Below are positions 49,216 through 58,200 of a stretch of 64,000 nt of DNA, one piece after another (within the stretch, counting starts at the first letter, position 1; every line of letters starts with the position of its first letter). The notes beneath the pieces were generated by a model, which was not told the origin of the DNA, did no database searches, and worked only from the letters and a program-made list of their open reading frames with translations. The stretch comes from a virus. Where the stretch lies: positions 1 through 64,000 of the IMG/VR virus record IMGVR_UViG_3300044647_001247. One strand, 5' to 3'. Position numbers and translations under genes: made by a program.

Positions 49216-49869
49216 ATGTCTTGCGGATGCACACATACACCTTGTGAACCTTGTTGCTCTAGTTACGGATCATCTGTAAGCTATGTTCTTCCAGATTGTC
49301 CTGGTGGAGAACCTTGTGATGAAATAAGTGAAGCACCTTGTGTTTTATATAAGGGACCTAATCTTCCTGCTCTTGGTATAAGTAATAATGATAGACTCAT
49401 CACTATATTAACAAAACTTCATAAAGTGCTGAATGGTGTCATAACACCAACTATTCCATTAACTACTTATACAGCAACAAACACTACAACGCTACCTTCT
49501 ATTCCTACATTTAATATTAGTTATTTAGGACTTGGTCCTGTTTATACATCAACAGCAGGAGCAACAAGTTCTTCAACCACAATAACAGTGGGTTCTACAA
49601 CTAACCTTGTAATAGGTATGGTGGTAGAAGTTACTGCTGGTGTAGGTGCGTTTGCTACAAACACACTTGTTGTAACTATTCCTAGTGCAACTACATTTAC
49701 AGTTTCTCAAGTTCCTAGTACCCCTCTTTCTGGAGGAGCTACTGTTGTTACAGGAACGGGTTCTACACACACTATATTTAGTTTAAAAGTGGTAAAAAAT
49801 ATTCCTCAATCTTTTAAAGCGTTTACAGGTTCTGTAGTAACAGACTCTGGAACAGGAACAGTTGTATAA
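49216..49869 (+). CDS. Cys-rich N-terminus with beta adhesin domain (217 aa)
   Basis: The first 45 residues hold ten or more Cys ('SCGCTHTPCEPCCSSYG', 'CPGGEPCDEISEAPC'), likely metal-binding or disulphide-rich. A 'GATSSSTTITVGSTTNLVIGMVVEVTAG' beta domain follows, like the one in the 493-aa virion protein. It belongs to the adhesin unit. Function inferred only. Confidence 0.6.
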   Translation: MSCGCTHTPCEPCCSSYGSSVSYVLPDCPGGEPCDEISEAPCVLYKGPNLPALGISNNDRLITILTKLHKVLNGVITPTIPLTTYTATNTTTLPSIPTFNISYLGLGPVYTSTAGATSSSTTITVGSTTNLVIGMVVEVTAGVGAFATNTLVVTIPSATTFTVSQVPSTPLSGGATVVTGTGSTHTIFSLKVVKNIPQSFKAFTGSVVTDSGTGTVV

Positions 49870-49880
49870 AATTATAATAT

Positions 49881-50309
49881 ATGGCTTCTTTGTGCAATAC
49901 ATATAAAACCTTACAAGTTGCTTTTACAGCACCGGCAGTATCTCCTGCTAATGGATATTTAGTTAAATGGAGAATAGTTGGTGATACAAACTGGAATACA
50001 GTTACTCAAAATCAAAATCCCATCACTATAGCAGGTGTTCCTTCTTGTTATAATATTGAAGGTAGTATACAAGCTGATTGCGGTGGAGGAAACTTTGGTT
50101 CTCCTATAGTGTTTGCAATATCTTCAAGTTCTAATATTTGCAGACAAGTCACTCTATTACAGACAGCAGTTTATTATTATGTTGCTTGTAATAGTTCTGA
50201 ACAAGTGCAAATTATAAATAATGCTGCCACTCCACAAACAATCTGTATAAAAGATGGTACATTAAGTGGTGGAACATTCACTGATTTAAATACAAGTTGT
50301 AATATATAA
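49881..50309 (+). CDS. FN3-like small adhesin (142 aa)
   Basis: 'LCNTYKTLQVAFTAPAVSPANGYLVKWRIVGDTNWNTVTQ' and 'SCYNIEGSIQADCGGGNFG' parallel the start of the next gene, indicating a shared FN3-like domain and recent duplication. Role probably surface binding. Confidence 0.7.
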   Translation: MASLCNTYKTLQVAFTAPAVSPANGYLVKWRIVGDTNWNTVTQNQNPITIAGVPSCYNIEGSIQADCGGGNFGSPIVFAISSSSNICRQVTLLQTAVYYYVACNSSEQVQIINNAATPQTICIKDGTLSGGTFTDLNTSCNI

Positions 50310-50316
50310 TTAAGTT

Positions 50317-51240
50317 ATGGCCACATTAAGTGTATCGTTTACTCCTCCTGGAACACCCCCTGCAAATGGTTATAGGGTGCAATACTGGCTTGCATCAGAT
50401 CCTTCTACTATATTTACAGTGTCACCCAATCCTACATCATCTCCTGTTACTATTACAGGTCTTACTGGAACTTTTTATCAAGGTACTATAGAAGCTGATT
50501 GTGGTGGGGGGTTATATTCTTCTTTAAATACTTTTTCAGCCAATACAATAACAGGAGATCCTTGTTTATCAGGAAATACACTTGCTAATGCAAACTGTTC
50601 TCTTACTGAAACTAAAACATTTACACTATCTACAGGTTTTTCAACAACTGTAAATTTATATGGTTTTTATTATTCAGGAACAGGAATAAGAACTATATCA
50701 GGAAGACTGTTAAATAACAGTAATGCTTTAATCCAAGAGTTTACTTATACGCAAACAGGGGCTAGTGTAGGAACGACTAGTCCTAGTTTTTATACACTTA
50801 CTAATATATCAGGATCTGCTGTAAGTTATAAACTTCAAATTGACACTGTAATTTGCACCAACGGTACAGGTGTTGGAGCCATGACTGCTAGTGGTTGCAC
50901 ATCTACAAGTCCTTCTGTAGTAGTTAATAACGCTACATTCTCTGGTTTAACTATATCAGCAGTAACTGTTAATAGTGTTGCTGTAACATATGAAACAGGT
51001 GTTAACTTACCTATTGCATATTCAGGTTTAGGTTATTTTAGAACTACACAAGTGGGAACATTTAATATAGCTGTTTCATATAGCAATCCTGCTGTTTCTA
51101 GTCCAAGAGCTATACGTGTAACAGGTAGTAATGGTGTTTCTCAAACACAAACTTCTCAAGCAACAAGTGCAACACTTACATTTAGTAACGTAGTGGTAAA
51201 CACTTCACAATCTGTACAGATAGCTATTGTGCAGAGTTAA
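50317..51240 (+). CDS. FN3-like adhesin (307 aa)
   Basis: The N-terminal domain 'LSVSFTPPGTPPANGYRVQYW' with 'FYQGTIEADCGGGLYSS' is related to the preceding gene. Two further beta domains follow, ending in 'SATLTFSNVVVNTSQSVQIAIVQS', Ig-like. It is the last gene before a terminator. Role probably host-surface or glycan binding. Confidence 0.7.
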   Translation: MATLSVSFTPPGTPPANGYRVQYWLASDPSTIFTVSPNPTSSPVTITGLTGTFYQGTIEADCGGGLYSSLNTFSANTITGDPCLSGNTLANANCSLTETKTFTLSTGFSTTVNLYGFYYSGTGIRTISGRLLNNSNALIQEFTYTQTGASVGTTSPSFYTLTNISGSAVSYKLQIDTVICTNGTGVGAMTASGCTSTSPSVVVNNATFSGLTISAVTVNSVAVTYETGVNLPIAYSGLGYFRTTQVGTFNIAVSYSNPAVSSPRAIRVTGSNGVSQTQTSQATSATLTFSNVVVNTSQSVQIAIVQS

Positions 51241-51279
51241 AATATAAAGTCAGTGGTTTTGTTGGTTTACCCACACGAC

Positions 51280-51316
51280 AGGTCTCGGTGTTTCTACATT
51301 GAGACCTTAATTTTAT
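51280..51316 (+). terminator. Intrinsic terminator after the adhesin unit
   Basis: AGGTCTC (51280-51286) and GAGACCT (51301-51307) pair with a 14-nt loop; TAATTTTATT follows. Confidence 0.7.
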
Positions 51317-51375
51317 TAAACTGTTTATAAAATGTGCATAAAATATGTTAGAGTTATATAATATAATCTAACTTT

Positions 51376-52719
51376 ATGCACCATATACCAAATACTAAAA
51401 TTATGTCTTTAATTAATCAGGTGTATGGTTCTCTCAGATGGAAAAAAACTGATGAGTTCTGTGCGACAAAGTTAGGTGTTTCATTACAGAAATACCAAGA
51501 AATCAAAAAACAAATCTCAGAAACAAAACAACTGCTACAAGAAGAATTAGATTCTAGTCTTATAGAGTTTGTAGGTAAAAGAATGCTAGAACTTATTGAT
51601 GACGAAGGAATTAAGAATGAGTATGTTTTAGATATGAAATACAATCTACAAGATGCTATACTTTCTGAGAAAGAAAAGGTGATAGAATTTAGAGAAAATT
51701 TAGATGACTGCACTGCTGAAATTAAAGGAATAGCTTTTGTAGAACCAAAAAGTCCTGAAGAAATAATAAGGATTTTAAAAATTGACACTACAAAATGGAA
51801 GCTTAGCTCCTATTGGAATAAGCAACATAAAGACCATTGGCTTATTTCTGCCATGGTTACTCAAAAGACTTTAGAAGAAAAAGATTTTTTAAAGGAAGTG
51901 ATTGAAAACTTCCAGCCAAGTTATACACCAGTTGCAGAGGTGCATTTGAATGACACATTCGTTTTACCTACAGTGGGGGTTTTGAGTATTCAAGACCTTC
52001 ACTTTGGTAAAGAAGGTAATGATGGAGTGGCTGATGACTTTAGAGAAGCTATTAGTAATTTAGTATTAAAGGCTTATAAAAGTCATAAACTTGATAAAAT
52101 CATTTATGTATTTGGTGGTGATCTTTTAAACATGGATAGTTTTCATGGATCTACTACAAAGGGTACACCTGTAGATAATGATTTAAGAGCACAAGATGCT
52201 TATAAAATAGCATTTGATTCATTATACTGGAGTGTAAACTTTGTAAAACAATTTTGTAATAATCTCCATGTAGTGTATCTACCTGGTAATCATGATAGAC
52301 TTAGTAGCTATCATATGGCTCATGCTCTTTCCAAATGTTTTAATACAGCTTCTAATATCATATTTGATGTTGAATATGCTGAAAGAAAAGTTATTACTTA
52401 CGGTGATAACTTTTTTGCTTTTGAGCATGGTGATATTAGCTCAAAAAATACTCCTTTAGTATATGCAACAGAATTTCCAAAACAGTGGGGTGCAACAAAT
52501 TATAGAACTTGTTACACCGGTCACTGGCACCATAAGAAAACAACTCAGTATATATCTGAAAATGAAATACACGGATTTGCCATTAAACATCTTCCTTCTC
52601 TCTCTAAACCTGACTACTGGCATTACCATAACAAATATACAGGTGCTAAACGCCAAGCTATTATTGAAATCCATGATCAGAGGAAAGGTAAAATATCTGA
52701 GTTTGTATATACAGCGTAA
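51376..52719 (+). CDS. Calcineurin-like metallophosphoesterase (447 aa)
   Basis: All signature motifs are present: 'IQDLHFG' (DxH, about residue 208), 'FGGDLLNMD' (GD, about 247), 'LPGNHDR' (GNHD, about 304), 'FAFEHGD' and 'YTGHWHH' (GHxH, about 382). The N-terminal 200 residues are helical and unusual. Metal-dependent phosphomono- or diesterase; substrate unknown. Preceded by an AT-rich promoter-like stretch (about 51330-51365) weakly similar to the late motif. Confidence 0.9.
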   Translation: MHHIPNTKIMSLINQVYGSLRWKKTDEFCATKLGVSLQKYQEIKKQISETKQLLQEELDSSLIEFVGKRMLELIDDEGIKNEYVLDMKYNLQDAILSEKEKVIEFRENLDDCTAEIKGIAFVEPKSPEEIIRILKIDTTKWKLSSYWNKQHKDHWLISAMVTQKTLEEKDFLKEVIENFQPSYTPVAEVHLNDTFVLPTVGVLSIQDLHFGKEGNDGVADDFREAISNLVLKAYKSHKLDKIIYVFGGDLLNMDSFHGSTTKGTPVDNDLRAQDAYKIAFDSLYWSVNFVKQFCNNLHVVYLPGNHDRLSSYHMAHALSKCFNTASNIIFDVEYAERKVITYGDNFFAFEHGDISSKNTPLVYATEFPKQWGATNYRTCYTGHWHHKKTTQYISENEIHGFAIKHLPSLSKPDYWHYHNKYTGAKRQAIIEIHDQRKGKISEFVYTA

Positions 52720-52757
52720 ACCTGTAAGGTTTAGTTTTAAACTATAGAGATTTTTAC

Positions 52758-52776
52758 GTAAATTATTAATGTAGAC
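52758..52776 (+). promoter_or_regulatory. Late-type promoter motif before the tail module
   Basis: GTAAATTATTAATGTAGAC ends only 4 nt before the GTG at 52781, so the transcript may have almost no leader. Confidence 0.6.
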
Positions 52777-52780
52777 AACT

Positions 52781-53389
52781 GTGAGTAAACCATATAAAAA
52801 ACCAGATCTTAACGCTCCTAGGTATAGACCAAAGAAGTTAAATTTTACCAATGCTACTTTTTATGAGCAATTTGTAAAAGATAATCCTAAGTATTCAAGT
52901 CTCATCACTCTAGAAATGTTTAAGAATATAATTACCACGTTCAATGGTAAAATCTGGAAAACTGTGGTAGAAGACAGAGATGGTGTAGAACTTCCTGAGC
53001 AGCTTGGTTTTATTTTTATAGGTACATGTCCTCGTAAAAAAAGTAATATAGATTTTAATAAATCAGAGAAATATGGAGTAACACTCCAGAATCAAAACTG
53101 GGAGTCTGATCAGTATATAGCTAAGATATTCTATACAAATTTTGAAACTAAGTATAGGTTTAAACATCATGAGATGTGGGGATTTTCTGGTGTTAGAGAT
53201 TTCAAAAGAACAATAGGTCAAACCTATCCCAAAGAGTGGAAGAAGTATTTAATGGTTGATAACTTAGTGAGAATAAGTAGAATATTTAGAAAGCAAAGAT
53301 TCAAACAACATAAACAAGAATTAACTAAAGACCTTCTTGAAACATATGATGAATTTAATTTAGAAAATCCATGGGCAGAACTACAATAG
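52781..53389 (+). CDS. Conserved tail-module protein (202 aa)
   Basis: GTG start directly behind a promoter motif (MSKPYKKPDLNAPRYRPKKL). Basic, with 'EMWGFSGVRDFKRTIGQTYPKEWKKYL' in the C-terminal half. It overlaps the next gene by 19 nt. It precedes the connector/ring candidates, as in crAss-like phages. Exact function unknown. Confidence 0.65.
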   Translation: MSKPYKKPDLNAPRYRPKKLNFTNATFYEQFVKDNPKYSSLITLEMFKNIITTFNGKIWKTVVEDRDGVELPEQLGFIFIGTCPRKKSNIDFNKSEKYGVTLQNQNWESDQYIAKIFYTNFETKYRFKHHEMWGFSGVRDFKRTIGQTYPKEWKKYLMVDNLVRISRIFRKQRFKQHKQELTKDLLETYDEFNLENPWAELQ

Positions 53390-54045
53390 GAAACGTTATT
53401 TCAAGAATACGTACACAGGTTAAGGCTGTTAGGCAAGATGCTTTCTTGACTGATCGGGCCATTTATGCTTTTATATTAAAGCATAGTAAGTGGCTCATGA
53501 AAAGAGAAGATAGTAAAAATAAACTTCTTGGTTATTCTGGTATTATACAAACCTTGGATTTTGTTGAATTAGAAGAAATTGATAAAGTGGAAGCTAAGTG
53601 TACAGGAGTATCTTCAGATTGTGTTATTAAAAGAACTAAATCTGTAATGCCTGTATTTATGCAGGGATATTATGGTCCACTAATTAGAAGTGTAACTTCT
53701 TTAGATGCATCTGAAGAACTTCAAATTACCAATCCTAGTACGTATTTGGTAATGAGTAGAAGCAAAAACTTCAAATATAATAAAACTAAATACTATTGGT
53801 ATTTAAATGATTATTTATATTTTCCTAATTTAGAATGGGATGCTATTCGTGTAGAAGGAATATTTGAAGATGATATTTCTAATTTTACTTGTGCACAAGA
53901 TAGTTGTGTTCAGAAAGTTGATCAACCTTTTAATGTACCTGATTATCTTTCTGGTGAGATAGAAAATAATGTATTTAAAGATCTTGTAGGAATGCTTCAA
54001 CTACCCTCAGATGTAAGTGCAGATAAGCAAAATATAAGTAGATGA
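53371..54045 (+). CDS. Tail connector or ring protein candidate (224 aa)
   Basis: N-terminal helices ('NVISRIRTQVKAVRQDAFLTDRAIYAFI') followed by a beta-rich body with 'YWYLNDYLYFPNLEWDAIRVEGIFED' and a C-terminal helix 'GEIENNVFKDLVGMLQLP' fit the head-tail ring/adaptor plan. It ends in an ATGA overlap with the next gene, indicating coupled, equimolar synthesis. Confidence 0.7.
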   Translation: MGRTTIGNVISRIRTQVKAVRQDAFLTDRAIYAFILKHSKWLMKREDSKNKLLGYSGIIQTLDFVELEEIDKVEAKCTGVSSDCVIKRTKSVMPVFMQGYYGPLIRSVTSLDASEELQITNPSTYLVMSRSKNFKYNKTKYYWYLNDYLYFPNLEWDAIRVEGIFEDDISNFTCAQDSCVQKVDQPFNVPDYLSGEIENNVFKDLVGMLQLPSDVSADKQNISR

Positions 54046-54908
54046 AAACAGAACTTTCATATAAAACATTTGATGAACTTCTTAGTGAGGTGGCAACAGA
54101 CTTTGCCACTTATAACAATGAGGGGATGATTGAACCAGGTCAACTTATCAAGGTGGCTCAAAGAGTTAGTTATGATTTGGGTCTTAGAATACATGGTACA
54201 AAAGAAAAAGTTTTAGAGGTAACAAATAAAAAAACAAAGCTTCCTGATGATTTTTATGTTTTAAACTATGCTTATTTATGTGGTAAGTATAGTGTTACAA
54301 ATGCTGTCCTATCAGGAAGACAAACAGAAGATGTTATTTTAAATAGTTCTTATTGTTCTAAATGTGGAGAGCCCGATCCTACATGCACTTGTGAAAAAAC
54401 ATACACTATTGAATGTAACACAGGAGAGAAGATATTTGTACAGGTGGTTGAAAAAAGAAAATATGAAACCAGGGTGTATGATAGTTTTACACCTATCAGC
54501 ATTGCAACATCTACTGGAAGAATAGATGCTCTAGATGATTCTAAACCAGCTGGTTATATTAAGAACAAGTTTATATACACTAATATAGAAGAGGGAAGTT
54601 TGTTTATATCTTATGAAGGTGCTCTAGAAGATGAACATGGAAACTTGTTAGTATTAGATCACCCTATGATTAATGAATATTATGAATATGCTTTTAAGCA
54701 AAGGATTCTTGAAAATCTATACATTAATGGAGAAGATGTAATGCAAAAAATGCAACTTATAGAACAGCGTCTTAGAGCTGCTCGTAATAATGCTTTAACA
54801 ATAGTGAACACTCCAAATTTTTCAGAAATGAAGAAATTATGGGAAACAAACCGTAAAGCTCAATATGGACGATATTATAATATGTTCAAATCAGGAGAAA
54901 GCTGGTAA
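54042..54908 (+). CDS. Tail connector or ring protein candidate with zinc knuckle (288 aa)
   Basis: The opening 'TELSYKTFDELLSEVATDFATYNNEGMIEPGQLIKVAQRVSYDLG' and closing 'YYEYAFKQRILENLYINGEDVMQKMQLIEQRL' resemble ring/adaptor proteins. A 'CSKCGEPDPTCTCE' cluster near residue 105 suggests a zinc-binding insertion. Coupled to the previous gene by ATGA; overlaps the next by 44 nt. Confidence 0.7.
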   Translation: MKTELSYKTFDELLSEVATDFATYNNEGMIEPGQLIKVAQRVSYDLGLRIHGTKEKVLEVTNKKTKLPDDFYVLNYAYLCGKYSVTNAVLSGRQTEDVILNSSYCSKCGEPDPTCTCEKTYTIECNTGEKIFVQVVEKRKYETRVYDSFTPISIATSTGRIDALDDSKPAGYIKNKFIYTNIEEGSLFISYEGALEDEHGNLLVLDHPMINEYYEYAFKQRILENLYINGEDVMQKMQLIEQRLRAARNNALTIVNTPNFSEMKKLWETNRKAQYGRYYNMFKSGESW

Positions 54909-55275
54909 CACCTTCAGACGTTGCAGCACAACTATACAGTTTACAACTTATGGATGTAAGCTTGTTATTGCTGTAGTGGATAGTGTTAAAAAAGAGGTGG
55001 AGAAATTATATAAAAAATACAAGATTGATGAGGAATTTGATGATGATGCAGAAGGGGCATTAGTAATGCCTGATATGAAAACTTATTATTTACTTCTAGG
55101 AAAGGCGTTCATCACTCATAACACTATAGCTCATGAAGTGTTTCATGCATCTGTAAGAATTACAGAACATCGTGGAATAACTGATGAAGAAACTCAAGCT
55201 TGGATGGCAGGGCACATTACAGAGATATTATATAAGTTTTTAGAAAAAAAGAAGTTAGAAGTAAAACATGGCTGA
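54865..55275 (+). CDS. HEXXH zinc-metallopeptidase-like protein (136 aa)
   Basis: 'FITHNTIAHEVFHASVRITEHRGITDEETQAWMAGHITEIL' contains HEVFH with a downstream Glu pair, the arrangement of zinc-dependent gluzincin-type proteases. The core begins near 'TYGCKLVIAVVD'. The ATG at 54865 overlaps the ring gene by 44 nt; another start is not obvious. It may trim a tail protein or act on the host envelope. Confidence 0.7.
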   Translation: MDDIIICSNQEKAGNTFRRCSTTIQFTTYGCKLVIAVVDSVKKEVEKLYKKYKIDEEFDDDAEGALVMPDMKTYYLLLGKAFITHNTIAHEVFHASVRITEHRGITDEETQAWMAGHITEILYKFLEKKKLEVKHG

Positions 55276-58200
55276 GCAACAACAAAATCCTGGAGTGATC
55301 ACTAACACCTTTAGTAATGGTATGGTGAAAGACTACAATGAAACATTTGTAGGAGAAGGATTATATACTCATGCTCGCAATGTTGTAAGTAATTCACATG
55401 ATGGTCAGCTTGGTGTAAAAGGTAATGAGCCAGCTAACTTAAGTTGCATCACTCTTCCTTATAGCTTAATAGGATGTATTCATCTTTCTGATGATCAATG
55501 GTCTGTATATACAACAGATGATACTAATTCTGAGATAGGAATATTTGATGAAAGTCAATGCACTTATACAAAGGTGGTAAATGATCCATGTTTAGGATTT
55601 AAAAGATCTAACTTAATTACAGGTGCTTCACGTAAACGTTATGATTGCGATAGACCTGTTTATTGGGTTGATGCACTGAATCCAGATAGATTTATGGATC
55701 TTAGTAATCCCCCTTTTAAATATATAGAAACTATAGTTGATGGTTGTAAAGTAAAAACTATAACACAACCTTTACAGCTTGATTGTGAAAAGATAAGACT
55801 TGCATCTTTAATACAACATCCTTGTTTAATCTTAAATAAAGGAAAAGTTGCAGGAACTTTACCTAATGGTTCTTATCAAGTTGCTATAGCTTACACTGAA
55901 GATGGTGTTAGATTAACCGGGTATATTGGAATATCAGAAGTACAATCATTATTTACACATGAAAATGTTAGTTCTTCTTTAGAACTATCAATTACTACTA
56001 TAGATACAACATTTGACGAATTTGAGTTAGTTGTAATTGGTCGTATTAATGGTACAACAGTAGTTAAAAAAATAGGAAACTACTCAACCTCACAAGGTAA
56101 AATATACATTGACAGGTGGGATCAAGAGTTTGAAACAGTGCCAATTAGTCAAGTGGTATTTAGAGGAGACTCTTCTGAAAAAAGTGATGCTATATACGAA
56201 GTGAATAATTATTTATTAAAAATTGGAGACTATTCAAAGTTTAAATTTAATTATCAAAAACAAGCTAATAATATAAATGTTAGTTGGACAGCTGTTCAAT
56301 ATCCTTCTAATTATTATTTTAAAGGTGGAAATAATACTGGTTATTTAAGAGATGAACAATATTCATTTTTTATAAGATGGGTATACAACACTGGTGAACG
56401 TTCTGAGTCCTATCATATACCTGGAAGAGATGCTCTAGCTAGTGATAGAACTTTAGTAATGGGAGATGATGCTTTTGAAACATCTGGTATAGATTCTATT
56501 ACAAGAGAAAGATGGCAGGTGTATAATACAGCCACTTTAGATAATCTAAATAGTTACACTCTTTCTGATGGAGGGCTTGTTATAGCATCAGGTAAAATGG
56601 GATTTTGGGAAAGCACTGAAAAATATCCAGATAACACTCCTGATATTTGGGGAACATTATGTGGAAAAAACATTAGACATCATAAGATGCCTGATGAAAC
56701 TACAGCTCCATCCTTAAATTTATTTTCAAATAATGGTAAATTTATTAATATTCTTGGAGTTAACTTTAGTAATATAACTCATCCTTTAGACAACCAAGGT
56801 AATCCTATACAGTCAATTGTAGGATATGAATTATTAAGAGGATCTAGAGAAGGTAATAAATCTATTATTGGAAAAGGACTGCTTAATAATATGAGGGAAT
56901 ATTCTATTCCTAATCAAACAACTAAAGGGCTTTTTCAAAATTATCCATACAATGATTTAAGACCAGATCCTTATTTAACAGATTCTCCTAATTTAGATGG
57001 TCAATCTGCATTAAAAGGACAAGCTAATGTTTCCACTTCAAAAATGAGTGGCTATAAAAAGAATATATTTTCATTTCATAGTCCTGATGTAACTTTTTCC
57101 AATCCTTTTTTAAATGCCAATGAACTAACTATTTATCAGGAAGTGTATGGTGAATCTAATGGTAGATTTGTTAATTCTTGGAAACATCCTAAATTTAAAG
57201 TTTTAAGTAATTTTAGTTCAGTTTTCGGAGATGTAGCTTCTATAATAAGCACAGTTCAAACAGCTCTTGGAGCACTTGGAGGAGGTCTTGATTTAAAAAT
57301 TGAAGCTGATAAAGATGCTCCTGTATCAACAGGACTAACTTTAAATCCAAACTATGCTGGAGATACAGTTACTGTTTTTGGTTCAGGTGCCTCACCTTTA
57401 ACTATTGCACAGTTTATTGCAGCAGGTGTTGCAAATGGACTTTTAATAGGTGCGTTGATAGGAACAGGTATTCTACCAGCAATGTATAAACAACAGTATT
57501 TAAGACTTTTTATATATTTAATTCCTAAAAAACAATACTCAGCTCAATATAATTCACATGGTGTTTATGATGGAGGAGCCATACCAAAAAAAATAGGTAA
57601 TAAAAGAAGAAAGATTAAAGAAGCATTATATATAGGAAGTGGAAATAGCCAGTTTAATTCTGACTATTTTGTTAATAACACAGCTAGAAGTAATGTAGTT
57701 GTTTTAGAAACTGAAAAAGATTTGGATGATCCAACCACTACAGACAATAGTAGAGTGACATTAGGTGAAGCAAATAGTAATTTATATCAAAATATTAAAA
57801 CAACTATATCAAGTCACTATGGTGCTTTAAAAATTAGCATACCTTCTCAATATGGTCAATTAGGTGGAATAAAACAATTTCCTATAAATGGAGGTTGTAT
57901 TTTTAACACTACACCTGATAAGACTAAAAAGTTTAATACATCTTCTCCACTTTTTAACGGAGACACTTATATAAATAAATTTACTGAAAAAAACACAATG
58001 TTCTTTTTCACTGATTGGATGATTGGTGAGCCTGATAGAACTGAATGGGATTACACTTTATATATGTATATTCCCTATCCAAGATTTTGGATAAATAATG
58101 TAGAAGAAAATGTAGCTTTTTTAGAAGCAGCTGATAATTATAGATCATTAGATAAAAGAACATCTGGTTTCTTACATGTAAGTTCTGGATATTTTTATTT

